Shown piece by piece: positions 17,374 to 26,246 of a stretch of 64,000 bases of DNA. Both the position numbers and the translations under genes were made by a program. The stretch's first letter is position 1, and every line of letters begins with the position of its first letter. This stretch comes from Fimbriimonadia bacterium (GTDB lineage: Bacteria > Armatimonadota > Fimbriimonadia > Fimbriimonadales > Fimbriimonadaceae). Where the stretch lies: assembly GCA_030427425.1 (NCBI GenBank), contig JAUICQ010000005.1, positions 83,772 to 147,771 on the forward strand, read 5' to 3'. The notes under the pieces are model-generated. The model saw only the letters and a program-made list of their open reading frames with translations, made no database searches and was not told where the DNA came from.

Positions 17374-17763
17374 ATGATTTCTATAACACAACGAGCATCA
17401 CAAGAATTATTAGAACTAATAAAGTCGCAAGGAGCTGAAGAAGCAGCAGTACGAGTATGGGTTGCAGGAGGCGGTTGCTCCGGTCTCTCCTACGGTATGG
17501 CACTAGATACCGAAAAGCCTGAAGCAGAGGACAGCACCTTTGTAGAGCAAGGTATTAATGTTATTATTGATAAAATGAGTCAACAGTACATGGATGGAGC
17601 TGTTATAGATTTCGTAGAAGATGAGATGGGTGGCGGATTCAAAATTGATAACCCTAACGCTACTAACACCTGTGGATGCGGATCGTCCTTCAGCTCCAAT
17701 TGCGGAGATGCACCTGCTAACGGTGGCGGCGGATGCGGTTCTGGCGGCGGATGCTGCGGTTAA
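17374..17763 (+). CDS. A-type Fe-S cluster carrier (IscA/ErpA family) with Cys-rich tail
   Basis: Scaffold or carrier that hands Fe-S clusters to client proteins. The three family cysteines are C35 (GGGCSGLSY) and C100/C102 (CGCGSSF). The normal protein would end here, near residue 106, but about 23 more residues follow, Gly-rich with four further cysteines (C110, C121, C127, C128), ending GGCCG. The tail may bind metal or a cluster, or be a flexible appendage. A ferredoxin gene lies 35 bases downstream in the same direction, so the pair likely forms an operon for Fe-S supply. ErpA, IscA and SufA cannot be separated by motif. Confidence 0.9.
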   Translation: MISITQRASQELLELIKSQGAEEAAVRVWVAGGGCSGLSYGMALDTEKPEAEDSTFVEQGINVIIDKMSQQYMDGAVIDFVEDEMGGGFKIDNPNATNTCGCGSSFSSNCGDAPANGGGGCGSGGGCCG

Positions 17764-17798
17764 TTAGGTACCCTTTTAATTAGGAGAGTAAGTTAAAA

Positions 17799-18056
17799 GT
17801 GCCCTATATAGTAACAGAATCTTGTAAAGGCGTTAAGGATAAATCGTGCTTAAGTGTATGCCCCGTAGATTGCATCTATGATAGCGATGAAGAGGATATG
17901 GTATACATACACCCGGATCAGTGCATCGATTGCGGGCTGTGCGAACCAGAATGCCCTGTAAACGCCATCTTCACAGACATGGATCTCCCTGAAGAGATGC
18001 AAGAGTACGTAGAAATTAATAAAACAAAAGCAGAAGAGCTTATGAATAAGTCCTGA
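17799..18056 (+). CDS. Ferredoxin, 7Fe (3Fe-4S/4Fe-4S) type
   Basis: 85-residue low-potential electron carrier. The start codon is GTG, supported by a GGAGAG ribosome binding site 11 bases upstream. Cysteine spacing C9-x7-C17-x3-C21-P with C25, then C42-x2-C45-x2-C48-x3-C52-P, is the pattern of ferredoxins holding one 3Fe-4S and one 4Fe-4S cluster. The acidic C-terminal helix (EEMQEYVEINKTKAEELM) is typical of this group. Its stop codon lies inside a perfect palindrome that probably ends transcription of the Fe-S pair. Confidence 0.93.
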   Translation: MPYIVTESCKGVKDKSCLSVCPVDCIYDSDEEDMVYIHPDQCIDCGLCEPECPVNAIFTDMDLPEEMQEYVEINKTKAEELMNKS

Positions 18057-18078
18057 TTGATATCAATCAGGACTTATT
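18045..18078. terminator. 34-base perfect palindrome, probable bidirectional terminator
   Basis: AATAAGTCCTGATTGA (18045-18060) followed by its exact reverse complement (TATCAATC... up to 18078) with no spacer. It overlaps the ferredoxin stop codon and lies 26 bases from the end of the convergent clostripain-like gene. The arms end in TTATTAT, a weak U-rich tail. Confidence 0.75.
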
Positions 18079-18104
18079 ATCACTTCAATAGAATAATACA
18101 GATA

Positions 18105-20018
18105 CTAATGCCGAATCTCTTCTATTTCTGGAGTTACTGATAACCACGCATCCCAGTTTGTCTGCTTTTTAAACTGTAACTTATCATAATAGCGTTCGAA
18201 TCTACTAAATACATTAGACGGAGAAACATCAATTGATATTCCGTAACTACGTTTACATTTTTCCGTATGCAAAGAAGGATGATGATCACAACTAGCTGTA
18301 TTCCCTTTCACAATCAGACATTTACTATTGATAAAAGCACTAATAGCAGCGTTGATAGAGCCGGCAACGGCTTCTGGAAGCTGCTTTTGCTTCATCTTAA
18401 TGAGAAAATCTAGTAGATCATAATAATAAAGATGCTTAAATTTCTTGGCACTATTTAACGCATGAATATACGCATCTTTTATTTCCAAGGAATGCTCACT
18501 AAGAACCTTACTCAGAGATTTCAATGCTCTATTAAGATGCTTCAGATTTTTCGTACATAGCAGACTCTCCTCTACCGGTTTAGAATTATATGGCCCATGG
18601 GTTATGGTCTTCATGATAAAGTGCTCTAATACACTCTCAGTACTTTCATGAGCAGAGTTACAGATATCTTCCATAATCTTATCATAAGGGAATCCGGGAC
18701 CTGGGGGAGATTCCTGACTCCCCACAACGAAATCGGCCACATTCACTAGCTCTGTTGCCACTTCTACGCTCATCATCAAGCTAGCATCCCAGATAAAAGC
18801 ATCTAAATGAATACCTTGAAATATTTCCTGCAACTCCCATATAGAAATAAACCTACATGAATGTTCATCATGATTAAAGAATCTAGTGGTACTATTGATA
18901 TTGGATTCTTGATTATAACCATGATCAAAACTTAGTCTAGTAATATCATTTTCTAAGACACTTTCAATCGGTTTCCAACCATGACCATGCCCCCAATATA
19001 AGAATATTTTTCTATTAGAAGGATAATTTTCTAGTCCCCAATTGATAAACTTTCTCATATTGTTCTTATCACCAATATCATGATTCGGACCTAAATTCTC
19101 TAGAAGAATCATTTTAGGTTTAGATAATCCACTGTTTCTGATGAGAAATCTTCGAGTACCATCGAAAGTAACATTGGGTCGGTCGTGAGATTCTTTCTGC
19201 TTCCATTCTAATACAACCTGCACGTTCCTGTTTACCAATCCTTTTATCATCTGTTTTACATTAAGCAGTGAGAATGGATGGAGATTGCTTACACTGTTCA
19301 TGTATAGGTATATGGTCCATTCAGGATTCTGGGTGGATTCTGATATATCGTACTGTATGTTTTTAGAGATACCTAACCTTGGTACACTAACTGTAAATTC
19401 CAATTCTCCAGCAGCAACAGGAATCATCAAGTTCTTGTTTTCATTTTTAACATTAAACTGATTAGTTACATTAATTGTATCGGGATGTATAGGTATATAA
19501 ACATTTTTGTTTTTACCTGCATAGTATATTGATATTGGTTCATCTACAGTAGGATTATTAGGCACGGAGAATACGTCTATATCATCCGGGGTAGCATCAA
19601 GTAAAATAGTTAATTCTGAATCTTTTATTTCATATAACGGTATTTCTAGTACACCTAGAAGTTCCCCTGTGGCATTTAATTCTGAATAGGTTTTAACAGA
19701 TAGGAGGTCGTGCCCATCATCGTGTATCCGTAAATTGCAGATGTTTTCTTTATCAGAACAGGATAATATCATATTCTGCCTTATCTCTGTACTGGGGGAT
19801 ATTACTTGAATATGTTGAGATTTAACTCTGGAATTCTTCTCTGTACAAAAAGATTTGTATGTAATAGTTCTATTCACTACGGTTTCTACTTTAGAAACAT
19901 GAGAGGTTCTTTCGAAATATTCTGGCACTCCACAGCTAGAGATGAGAACAATACTAATCAACAATATAAAGAATTTCCTATATTTTACAATACGCATGCT
20001 GTAAGGTCCTATTAACAT
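18105..20018 (-). CDS. Clostripain-family (C11) lipoprotein with catalytic Cys replaced by Ser
   Basis: 637 residues. The N-terminus is a lipoprotein signal (RKFFILLISIVLISSC); the true start may be M8 at 19997. After a beta-rich segment of about 190 residues, the peptidase C11 domain begins at WTIYLYMNSVSN. The His motif is WGHGHGW (H344). The second motif reads WDASLMMSVEVATEL, where clostripain-like enzymes have DACLM; the nucleophile position is S413 (codon AGC). The following VGSQESPPGPGFPYDKI is a well-kept family stretch. With no Cys nucleophile it may be inactive or act through Ser. Membrane anchorage on the cell surface or periplasm is inferred. Confidence 0.85.
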   Translation of the reverse strand: MLIGPYSMRIVKYRKFFILLISIVLISSCGVPEYFERTSHVSKVETVVNRTITYKSFCTEKNSRVKSQHIQVISPSTEIRQNMILSCSDKENICNLRIHDDGHDLLSVKTYSELNATGELLGVLEIPLYEIKDSELTILLDATPDDIDVFSVPNNPTVDEPISIYYAGKNKNVYIPIHPDTINVTNQFNVKNENKNLMIPVAAGELEFTVSVPRLGISKNIQYDISESTQNPEWTIYLYMNSVSNLHPFSLLNVKQMIKGLVNRNVQVVLEWKQKESHDRPNVTFDGTRRFLIRNSGLSKPKMILLENLGPNHDIGDKNNMRKFINWGLENYPSNRKIFLYWGHGHGWKPIESVLENDITRLSFDHGYNQESNINSTTRFFNHDEHSCRFISIWELQEIFQGIHLDAFIWDASLMMSVEVATELVNVADFVVGSQESPPGPGFPYDKIMEDICNSAHESTESVLEHFIMKTITHGPYNSKPVEESLLCTKNLKHLNRALKSLSKVLSEHSLEIKDAYIHALNSAKKFKHLYYYDLLDFLIKMKQKQLPEAVAGSINAAISAFINSKCLIVKGNTASCDHHPSLHTEKCKRSYGISIDVSPSNVFSRFERYYDKLQFKKQTNWDAWLSVTPEIEEIRH

Positions 20019-20125
20019 TTTTGGAGCACTATAGATAATTATGGAATGAATGAACTAGAAATACTATAAAAATTGTCTTGTTATAATAATAAATCGAGAG
20101 AGTAAAGGGAGTATGGATATTCTTA

Positions 20126-21421
20126 TTAAATGAATTTGTCAATATTAAAGGATGCAGTATAGGCTTCGTATGCTCCTAAAGAGTTCACACCAATCCCTGC
20201 AATGTGCACTAGAGAATCTTGTCCCAGTATACATGTATCTACGGTTAATAATTTCCACGTACTAAGGTGCTCCATTGCAATATGAATCTCATTCTGCTCT
20301 TCTTTGTCATCAGTGAGTTCAGATCTCTTACCATAAAAATCTATTAAGAACGACTTCAATGGAGTAATGGTATTCTCTTTGTCTTTTGTAGTAAATAAAA
20401 ATGCTTCTATCTCTGGAACTAAATTCTCATCTAATTTTCCAGAATCTTTTGAATTCAAGAATTGTATAACGTCGCCACAATATCCAAATCCAACACTACC
20501 ACATTCTGTTAGTACTGTACCAACACTATTTTTTTCCAGATAAAAATCTTTGGGATATTTTAACTTCTCTTTTTTCGAACCCTGCCATACAACAGCTTGT
20601 GGAAAGTTGCTAGTGCTTAGTTTGTCTGAATAATTGAAAATAGTATGAAAAGTACCTAGTTTCACTTCATCATCACCTGATATTGAGCTCAATCTGTAAC
20701 AGCCTTGCTCACTAGGATCTACTAGAAAACTTGGCTTAGCATCACCTTCTTCTACTTCCCACTTAACGGAATACTCTTTATCATTTTTAACCATCCAGCC
20801 ATATACTGTTTTAGAGTGTTCAGATAAAACATTTCCATTAGGGCTACATTCAGATGGTACTAACAACGGATAAGTTTTACCAATGCCCGAACTACTATCA
20901 GTATCAATCTCTGCCATGAAGAAATCGGTGTCACTTTCTGGATAATATTTCCCTTTAAGCAGCATCCATTTTCCGTCTCGTGATATACCTGTAACAAATA
21001 TTCCTTGAGAGTTTCTCTTAAATCTATCTGTGTCAAAAATGATGGTTCTGTTATCTACAAAAAGCGCACCAGATAAGCATAACGGCATTACGATATTCCC
21101 TGCCACTGCACTTCCATCTCTAGACATACCGATACACTGTGTATTTAAAGCTGTTTCTAAAGGTGTTATGCCTACAATAGGATCCCATACACAAGCATAA
21201 GATGTAGATTTCTCACCAATTGAAAAATGGTAATTCCCTACTATCTTCTCCCTCGAAAAATTAATTCCCAAGGGTTCAAAGAATCCCCCATCTACAGCAC
21301 TCTCTCCGTGGACTATTTTATTCAAATTTCCAAGAGCTTGAAATAGACTAGGCTTATATTGCCCCGTTGCTTCCTTGCATTTAATATGCACCAGGGCTAG
21401 TTCTGGCACAAACGCTTCCAT
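20126..21421 (-). CDS. Protein with HAF-like (SxDGxxVxG) motifs, function unknown
   Basis: 431 residues. Several segments follow the pattern of HAF or beta-propeller-like repeats: CIGMSRDGSAVAGNIV, VTGISRDGKWMLLKG, and weaker SxxGNV/SGDDEVKLG forms, alternating with short beta-like strands ending in W or F (YACVWDP, AVVWQG). Such repeats occur in extracellular and autotransporter proteins. No signal peptide is visible from the chosen start, which is unusual for that class. It lies 107 bases upstream of the C11 lipoprotein on the same strand. The assignment is by pattern only. Confidence 0.6.
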   Translation of the reverse strand: MEAFVPELALVHIKCKEATGQYKPSLFQALGNLNKIVHGESAVDGGFFEPLGINFSREKIVGNYHFSIGEKSTSYACVWDPIVGITPLETALNTQCIGMSRDGSAVAGNIVMPLCLSGALFVDNRTIIFDTDRFKRNSQGIFVTGISRDGKWMLLKGKYYPESDTDFFMAEIDTDSSSGIGKTYPLLVPSECSPNGNVLSEHSKTVYGWMVKNDKEYSVKWEVEEGDAKPSFLVDPSEQGCYRLSSISGDDEVKLGTFHTIFNYSDKLSTSNFPQAVVWQGSKKEKLKYPKDFYLEKNSVGTVLTECGSVGFGYCGDVIQFLNSKDSGKLDENLVPEIEAFLFTTKDKENTITPLKSFLIDFYGKRSELTDDKEEQNEIHIAMEHLSTWKLLTVDTCILGQDSLVHIAGIGVNSLGAYEAYTASFNIDKFI

Positions 21422-21570
21422 ATCTTAATATTAGGATTAATTTACACTCACCAACACAGGTTATTATACTAAATTTGCAAATATATTACAATAAATAGCA
21501 TTTATACAGAAACACTTTTTACTTGGGCTGAATATTATCAAAATATAACAGAAAATACTAACTAACTTTG

Positions 21571-22482
21571 TTATGCTAAATTAATATTTTCGGTAGTAAA
21601 TGAGTTCGCACCTAAACTACACAAAGCATCATGAGCTAAATTGTTCTCTGTATTTAAAACATGCACTCTGGAAAGCTTATACTTGATAGCATCCGTAGCA
21701 CCACTCCAACTTCCTCCTTTTCCGCATCTTGCATGCATAACATAAGAATTATTAGAAAAAGCATAGATGAACCGATTCCTTTCATGAGCCTGTTGTGCAG
21801 TAAAAATAGAACCTGGAGGATACTTAGAGATTAAACATTTTTCGATTGCTGGTTGAGCTTCTAATTCCGTATCAGTAAAGCCTCGCGGCAAAATTTCAAT
21901 ATACTGACTCCCTTCGTTTTTAAGATAGGCATTAGCAGCAATGGTATCTGTACCGTTAGCGCCCCCAGAACACAAGGTATAACCCTCTAAGGCGACCTTT
22001 TCGGCCAATAAAATTGTAGCATCCTCTGTTTCTTTATCTATTTTTCTAGAGCCTACTATAGATATAGCTTTCTGTTGAAAAATATTACCTGACATCCAAA
22101 CTACGGGAGGAATATTAAGATTAGCAGTAGAAAGCCAACGCACTGGGTAGTTATTACAGATTATTGTAGTTAACTTCTTATCATGAAAATACTTCTCAAC
22201 AGTGCTTAAATGCTCTTTGTTACTTAAAAGTTCTATCTCCTCGTTTAAGTTAAGACGTGAAAACGTTTCTAGATAATTGTTTAGGGTTAGCTTATGTTGA
22301 ATAATAAAATTTATTACAGACTTATGCCGATAAAAATAGCTTCTTTCAAAGGTATTTAATAGTGGAGCATATAAAGAAGCTATAAGCAAAGCTATTTCTA
22401 TACTGTAAACTTTATCTTCAGTGCTCTTTTGAGAAGGTATTTCTACAGTATTATTACATGTTGGTACAACTACGGAGGACAT
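21571..22482 (-). CDS. DprA/Smf-like Rossmann-fold protein
   Basis: 303 residues. The C-terminal two thirds follow DprA: WMSGN and ISIVGSRK, the phosphate-loop-like SGGANGTDTIAA, ILPRGF, SKYPPGS, then ERNRFIYAFS and GSWSGA, matching the RRNRIIAGLS and GS-ITA stretches of DprA. DprA loads RecA on incoming DNA in transformation; related SLOG-domain proteins act as nucleotide sensors in defence. The N-terminal 100 residues are helical and not the usual SAM domain. GxxGID of DprA is GANGTD here, so function may differ. It sits after a glycosyltransferase gene (41 bases) on the same strand, with no com or defence gene around it. Confidence 0.75.
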   Translation of the reverse strand: MSSVVVPTCNNTVEIPSQKSTEDKVYSIEIALLIASLYAPLLNTFERSYFYRHKSVINFIIQHKLTLNNYLETFSRLNLNEEIELLSNKEHLSTVEKYFHDKKLTTIICNNYPVRWLSTANLNIPPVVWMSGNIFQQKAISIVGSRKIDKETEDATILLAEKVALEGYTLCSGGANGTDTIAANAYLKNEGSQYIEILPRGFTDTELEAQPAIEKCLISKYPPGSIFTAQQAHERNRFIYAFSNNSYVMHARCGKGGSWSGATDAIKYKLSRVHVLNTENNLAHDALCSLGANSFTTENINLA

Positions 22483-22523
22483 AAATTATTATACCATATA
22501 ATGCATTATTCATGCTTTAGCAC

Positions 22524-24506
22524 TTACAATGATAAAAGAGAATTAGGAGGATTCATCCAATGTTTCAGTAAGGTTTCTGGTGCTACATTTGCATGGAGAT
22601 CTTTTTTAATATGTGATAACTTATTATTAAAATTTAAGTATTTTTTCTGTGATTGAAGTTGTGGCATTACTTTTTCAATATAGGTGAAGACTTTTTGAAT
22701 ATCACTTTTCTCATCCAATGCAGTTGCTATTAACAGATGATTGATTGCCTCTAATCCATCTGCTTTATGTTCTAAAGCACGCCAGGAGTTTTGAATTACT
22801 ATCTCAGGATTAAATACCCTGGCCAGCGCTATTTTTGTTGAAAAGTTCATATAGGCCTCATAGATAGCTTCATCTTTGTTAGAACAATTTTCAATCTCTT
22901 CGTAATAATTTAGAATAGTATATTTAGCCCTGGAACGCATTAAAACATTATAAGTTTCTTTTGATAAAGGTGATTTTTTAGCTTTTCCTGTAGATGCCCC
23001 TTTGTCATGGTACCTATATAATATCGTCGGACTCTCTATGTAGGCATAATTAAGATAAGGAGATGAGTGTATCCAGAAATATAGATCGGATGCGAAGGGG
23101 GTCTGAAATCCTCCCATCTCTTCAACAGACTTTTTTTTCATCATTATACTGGGGTGAGAAATAAAATTGGTATTAAAAAGCTCCCGCGCTAACACCTTAG
23201 ACGGCAATTGTCTATTATACTGAAATGGGAGCGTTTCATTATTCGAGAATCCAGCATTTTTGATTCCTTTATAGTTTGTATAGACAATATCGGTATTAGA
23301 ATTCTGTTCGAAAAGTTCAATCTGCTTTTGAATTCTATCGGGATACATAATATCATCCCCATCCATTCTGGCAATATAAGTACTATTAGATTCATGCTGT
23401 AAAATCTGGATCAGTTGGTCAAAAGCATCTAGGTTCTTTCCAATATTTTCCTGATAAATATATCGTATTCTTCTATCGTGGCAATACTTTTTAATGATAT
23501 TAGCAGTACTATCGGTAGAGCCATCATCCAAAATAATAAATTCGAAATTCTTATAACTCTGACCCAGTACCGATAGTACCATCTGTTCAATATACTTTTC
23601 CTGATTGTTCACTGGACAAACAATCGATAATTTATGAGAACTACTCTTTTTACTTTTCAGCCTAACTGCAGGTAAATAATGGCTTATTTTATTCTTGATA
23701 CTATCTATAAAAGATCTAGTATCGATAATTTTTCGTGCATCATCATTAGAGGAATTATTTTTAATGCAATTTACAGCATTATTTGCAACTAAATCTATTT
23801 TTACAGGCACTCCTCCTGATGCTAGAATTTCGTTATATTTGTTTTTATTATCCCTATTATCCTTAGTAAAATATATTGAATATTTACTTTGCGCGATTAT
23901 TTTCTGCTTTTCCCAATGAGGCAGAAATCCTCTTGAAATGTGACGTAAATCCTTGTATTTTTCCCAGCCATATCCCCAAATACGGATATCTATTCCGTCT
24001 TTATTTAGTTTTACTAGTACATCTGCTTTCTCATCTGATGCCGTGCCTATATAACTAACATCAATTTTTTTTTCTAATTGATAGTTTGTATAATTCTCTA
24101 AAAAAAGTCCTTCTGGAATTTTATTTGGAAAGCTGGAATGGAATCCCCATACCTCATCAAATTCTGAAAATTCTGAAGCTGCATACGTTGTATTTTGTGA
24201 TAAACAGACGCCAAAAGTCGTTGGTTTATTCTTTAGTGTTTGTACTAATCCAGAAGGTTTGTCTTTAAATGTTTCTATAATCAACTGGATTCCTTCTCTA
24301 ATAATAATGTTCTGAACCCGTTCAAGAGTCGTCTTATTTACAAGATGGACAAGTATGTCATTGTTTTCAAATTTTATCTCTGTATCATTACTTAGTTGAT
24401 ACGGTAATCCTAATGCATCCATCATCGGCTTTACGTAATTATAATAGTAAAATGATGTATTATGTTGAGGGAAATCGTATCCATTACTAATGAGAAGCCA
24501 CTTCAT
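22524..24506 (-). CDS. Two-domain glycosyltransferase (CgeB-like + GT2)
   Basis: 660 residues. The N-terminal third resembles the CgeB/DUF3880-type glycosyltransferase fold (VSYIGTASDEKADVL, IRIWGYGWEKYKDL, KYSIYFTKDNRDN, EILASGGVPV). From about residue 288 a GT2 domain starts (KLSIVCPVNNQEKYIEQMV, FEFIILDDGSTDSTANII) with the metal-binding DGDD in ARMDGDDIMYPDRI. A helical tail follows. It likely transfers sugars from nucleotide donors to surface polysaccharide or glycoprotein in the cytoplasm. gmd at 44 kb could supply a GDP-sugar pathway. Substrates are unknown. Confidence 0.82.
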   Translation of the reverse strand: MKWLLISNGYDFPQHNTSFYYYNYVKPMMDALGLPYQLSNDTEIKFENNDILVHLVNKTTLERVQNIIIREGIQLIIETFKDKPSGLVQTLKNKPTTFGVCLSQNTTYAASEFSEFDEVWGFHSSFPNKIPEGLFLENYTNYQLEKKIDVSYIGTASDEKADVLVKLNKDGIDIRIWGYGWEKYKDLRHISRGFLPHWEKQKIIAQSKYSIYFTKDNRDNKNKYNEILASGGVPVKIDLVANNAVNCIKNNSSNDDARKIIDTRSFIDSIKNKISHYLPAVRLKSKKSSSHKLSIVCPVNNQEKYIEQMVLSVLGQSYKNFEFIILDDGSTDSTANIIKKYCHDRRIRYIYQENIGKNLDAFDQLIQILQHESNSTYIARMDGDDIMYPDRIQKQIELFEQNSNTDIVYTNYKGIKNAGFSNNETLPFQYNRQLPSKVLARELFNTNFISHPSIMMKKKSVEEMGGFQTPFASDLYFWIHSSPYLNYAYIESPTILYRYHDKGASTGKAKKSPLSKETYNVLMRSRAKYTILNYYEEIENCSNKDEAIYEAYMNFSTKIALARVFNPEIVIQNSWRALEHKADGLEAINHLLIATALDEKSDIQKVFTYIEKVMPQLQSQKKYLNFNNKLSHIKKDLHANVAPETLLKHWMNPPNSLLSL

Positions 24507-24643
24507 GCTGTTATTATTATTGGTTTTGCAGATTATATGCTTAGTATTGAATTCTAGATAAAATCAATCACTATCTTAGAAAAATCCATGAACTGATTTC
24601 AAACTATGGAATAAATAAATCAGTAGTAGGGAGATATCTGCTT

Positions 24644-24958
24644 ATGTCAATGACCTTCAGAAGATTGTATTGGGTTTTAGAGTATTTGAATGAGGATGGA
24701 ACATCTGGTGTTTATGGGGTTTATACCTCGATAGCTGACCTTGTAGAGGATGGTCTGCCAGCATTTCTAAAAGAGTATAATTTCGGCAACACAAGATTGA
24801 ATCTAGTAAAATTGGATAATAAAGCAGGTGCTCTTGCAACGTATTGCACAGATCATTTTTCGAGTATGACCGAAAAGTTATCCGAATACGTGGAGCATGG
24901 CGATTTTTCTGTAGATGAAGTTACTATGCTACAAGAAAAACTAGACACATTAAACTAA
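24644..24958 (+). CDS. Small conserved-looking protein of unknown function
   Basis: 104 residues, soluble, no signal. It starts RRLYWVLEYLNEDGTSGV, then YTSIADLVEDGL and a strand TRLNLVKLD, ending in a helical acidic tail (VDEVTMLQEKLD). The pattern recalls short hypothetical proteins of cyanobacteria, but that is an unverified recollection. A GGAGAT-like ribosome binding site (AGGGAGATATC) lies 12 bases upstream. It is divergent from the glycosyltransferase and convergent with mreB across a terminator hairpin. Confidence 0.7.
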   Translation: MSMTFRRLYWVLEYLNEDGTSGVYGVYTSIADLVEDGLPAFLKEYNFGNTRLNLVKLDNKAGALATYCTDHFSSMTEKLSEYVEHGDFSVDEVTMLQEKLDTLN

Positions 24959-25008
24959 GAACAACTAAATTCTTACTTTCTTGAAAAAATTGGGTCACAA
25001 AGGTTACC

Positions 25009-25060
25009 ATTCTGGAAACAAGCAGTGGTTCATACCAGATTGCTTATTTCCAGAATATTT
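25009..25060. terminator. Convergent terminator hairpin
   Basis: ATTCTGGAAA-C-AAGCA (25009-25024) pairs with TGCTTATTTCCAGAAT (25041-25056), one mismatch, followed by ATTTTTT on the plus strand. It separates the small plus-strand gene from mreB on the minus strand and overlaps nothing coding until the mreB stop at 25062. Confidence 0.8.
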
Positions 25061-25061
25061 T

Positions 25062-26078
25062 TTACGCTAATGTTACTGCGCCACTTGCTTTAATGGCTTC
25101 TAGTTCTTCTAGGGCTAGGCCTGTACCTAATGCAACACAATTAATGGCATCCTCAGCAACATACACTGGAATTTTGGTAATACTACTAATCATTGCATCT
25201 AGTCCTCTTAGCATAGCCCCTCCGCCAGTAAGAGTTATCCCTCTTTCAATGATATCGCTACTTAGTTCTGGAGGAGTCTGCTCTAGTACGAGGCACACAC
25301 GTTCACAGATAGCTCTAACCGGTTCAGAAAGTGCATCTCGGACCTCGGCGCTAGTAATCTCCACAGTTTTAGGCAGACCCGCCAACAAGTCTCTTCCTTT
25401 AACTTCCATTGCTAACTCTTGTTCTAAAGGATACGCCGATCCAATTTTAATCTTAATTTCCTCTGCGGTAGGATCACCAATCAAAAGGTTGTAATTATTT
25501 CTAACCATTTTGATAATTGATTCATCAAACTTATTTCCAGCCGATCTTATACTATGTGATATAACTATTCCACCAAGACTAATAATGGCTATATCTGTTG
25601 TTCCGCCACCAATATCAATAACAAGATTCCCTCCTGCTGAGGATATTGGAAGGCCACTACCGATTGCTGCAGCCATTGGCTCTTCAATGGTCATAGCTTC
25701 TCCTGCACCCGCTTCCTTTGCTGCCTGTATAACCGCTCTTCTCTCTACGTTAGTTACTCCGCTAGGTACACATAAGAGTATTCTAGGTTTAAAAAATCTT
25801 CTATTGCCACATACCTTTTTAATGATGTATTCTAACATTTTCAGAGTGGTGGTGTAATCGGCAATAACACCATCTTTAAGGGGTCGGATAGCAGCTATAT
25901 TTCCAGGAGTTCTTCCAATCATATCTCTAGCCTCCCTACCTAATGCTAATACTTTCCCATTCTTTGTATTAACGGCTACTACCGTAGGTTCAGCAAGGAT
26001 AATACCTTTTCCCCTCTGATAAACTAAAATATTCGCAGTCCCTAGATCTATTCCAATTTCACGTGTAAAATTTAACAT
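25062..26078 (-). CDS. mreB: Rod-shape determining protein MreB
   Basis: Actin-like ATPase that positions the elongation machinery under the inner membrane. Phosphate loops are IGIDLGTANI (N-terminal) and IDIGGGTTDIAIIS; the adenosine loop is TGGGAMLRGL. PTVVAVN, GREARDMIGRTPG and RPLKDGVIADY are classic MreB stretches. 338 residues, normal. No mreC, mreD or mrdA follows, which is unusual but not rare. With ftsI and murEF at 33-37 kb it indicates a walled, probably rod-forming cell. Confidence 0.96.
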   Translation of the reverse strand: MLNFTREIGIDLGTANILVYQRGKGIILAEPTVVAVNTKNGKVLALGREARDMIGRTPGNIAAIRPLKDGVIADYTTTLKMLEYIIKKVCGNRRFFKPRILLCVPSGVTNVERRAVIQAAKEAGAGEAMTIEEPMAAAIGSGLPISSAGGNLVIDIGGGTTDIAIISLGGIVISHSIRSAGNKFDESIIKMVRNNYNLLIGDPTAEEIKIKIGSAYPLEQELAMEVKGRDLLAGLPKTVEITSAEVRDALSEPVRAICERVCLVLEQTPPELSSDIIERGITLTGGGAMLRGLDAMISSITKIPVYVAEDAINCVALGTGLALEELEAIKASGAVTLA

Positions 26079-26246
26079 GTTTCCTTCTATATTTTATTCT
26101 TTACTAAAACTAGTTTACTATAATTAGTAGCTGCAGAAGTAACATACCTAATAAGAAACTTGCTGAAGATGAATACCCGGACCTGCACTATTTCAATACA
26201 ATGATAAACATGCCCCTTATCTAATCTAAAACAGTACTAAGTTAAA

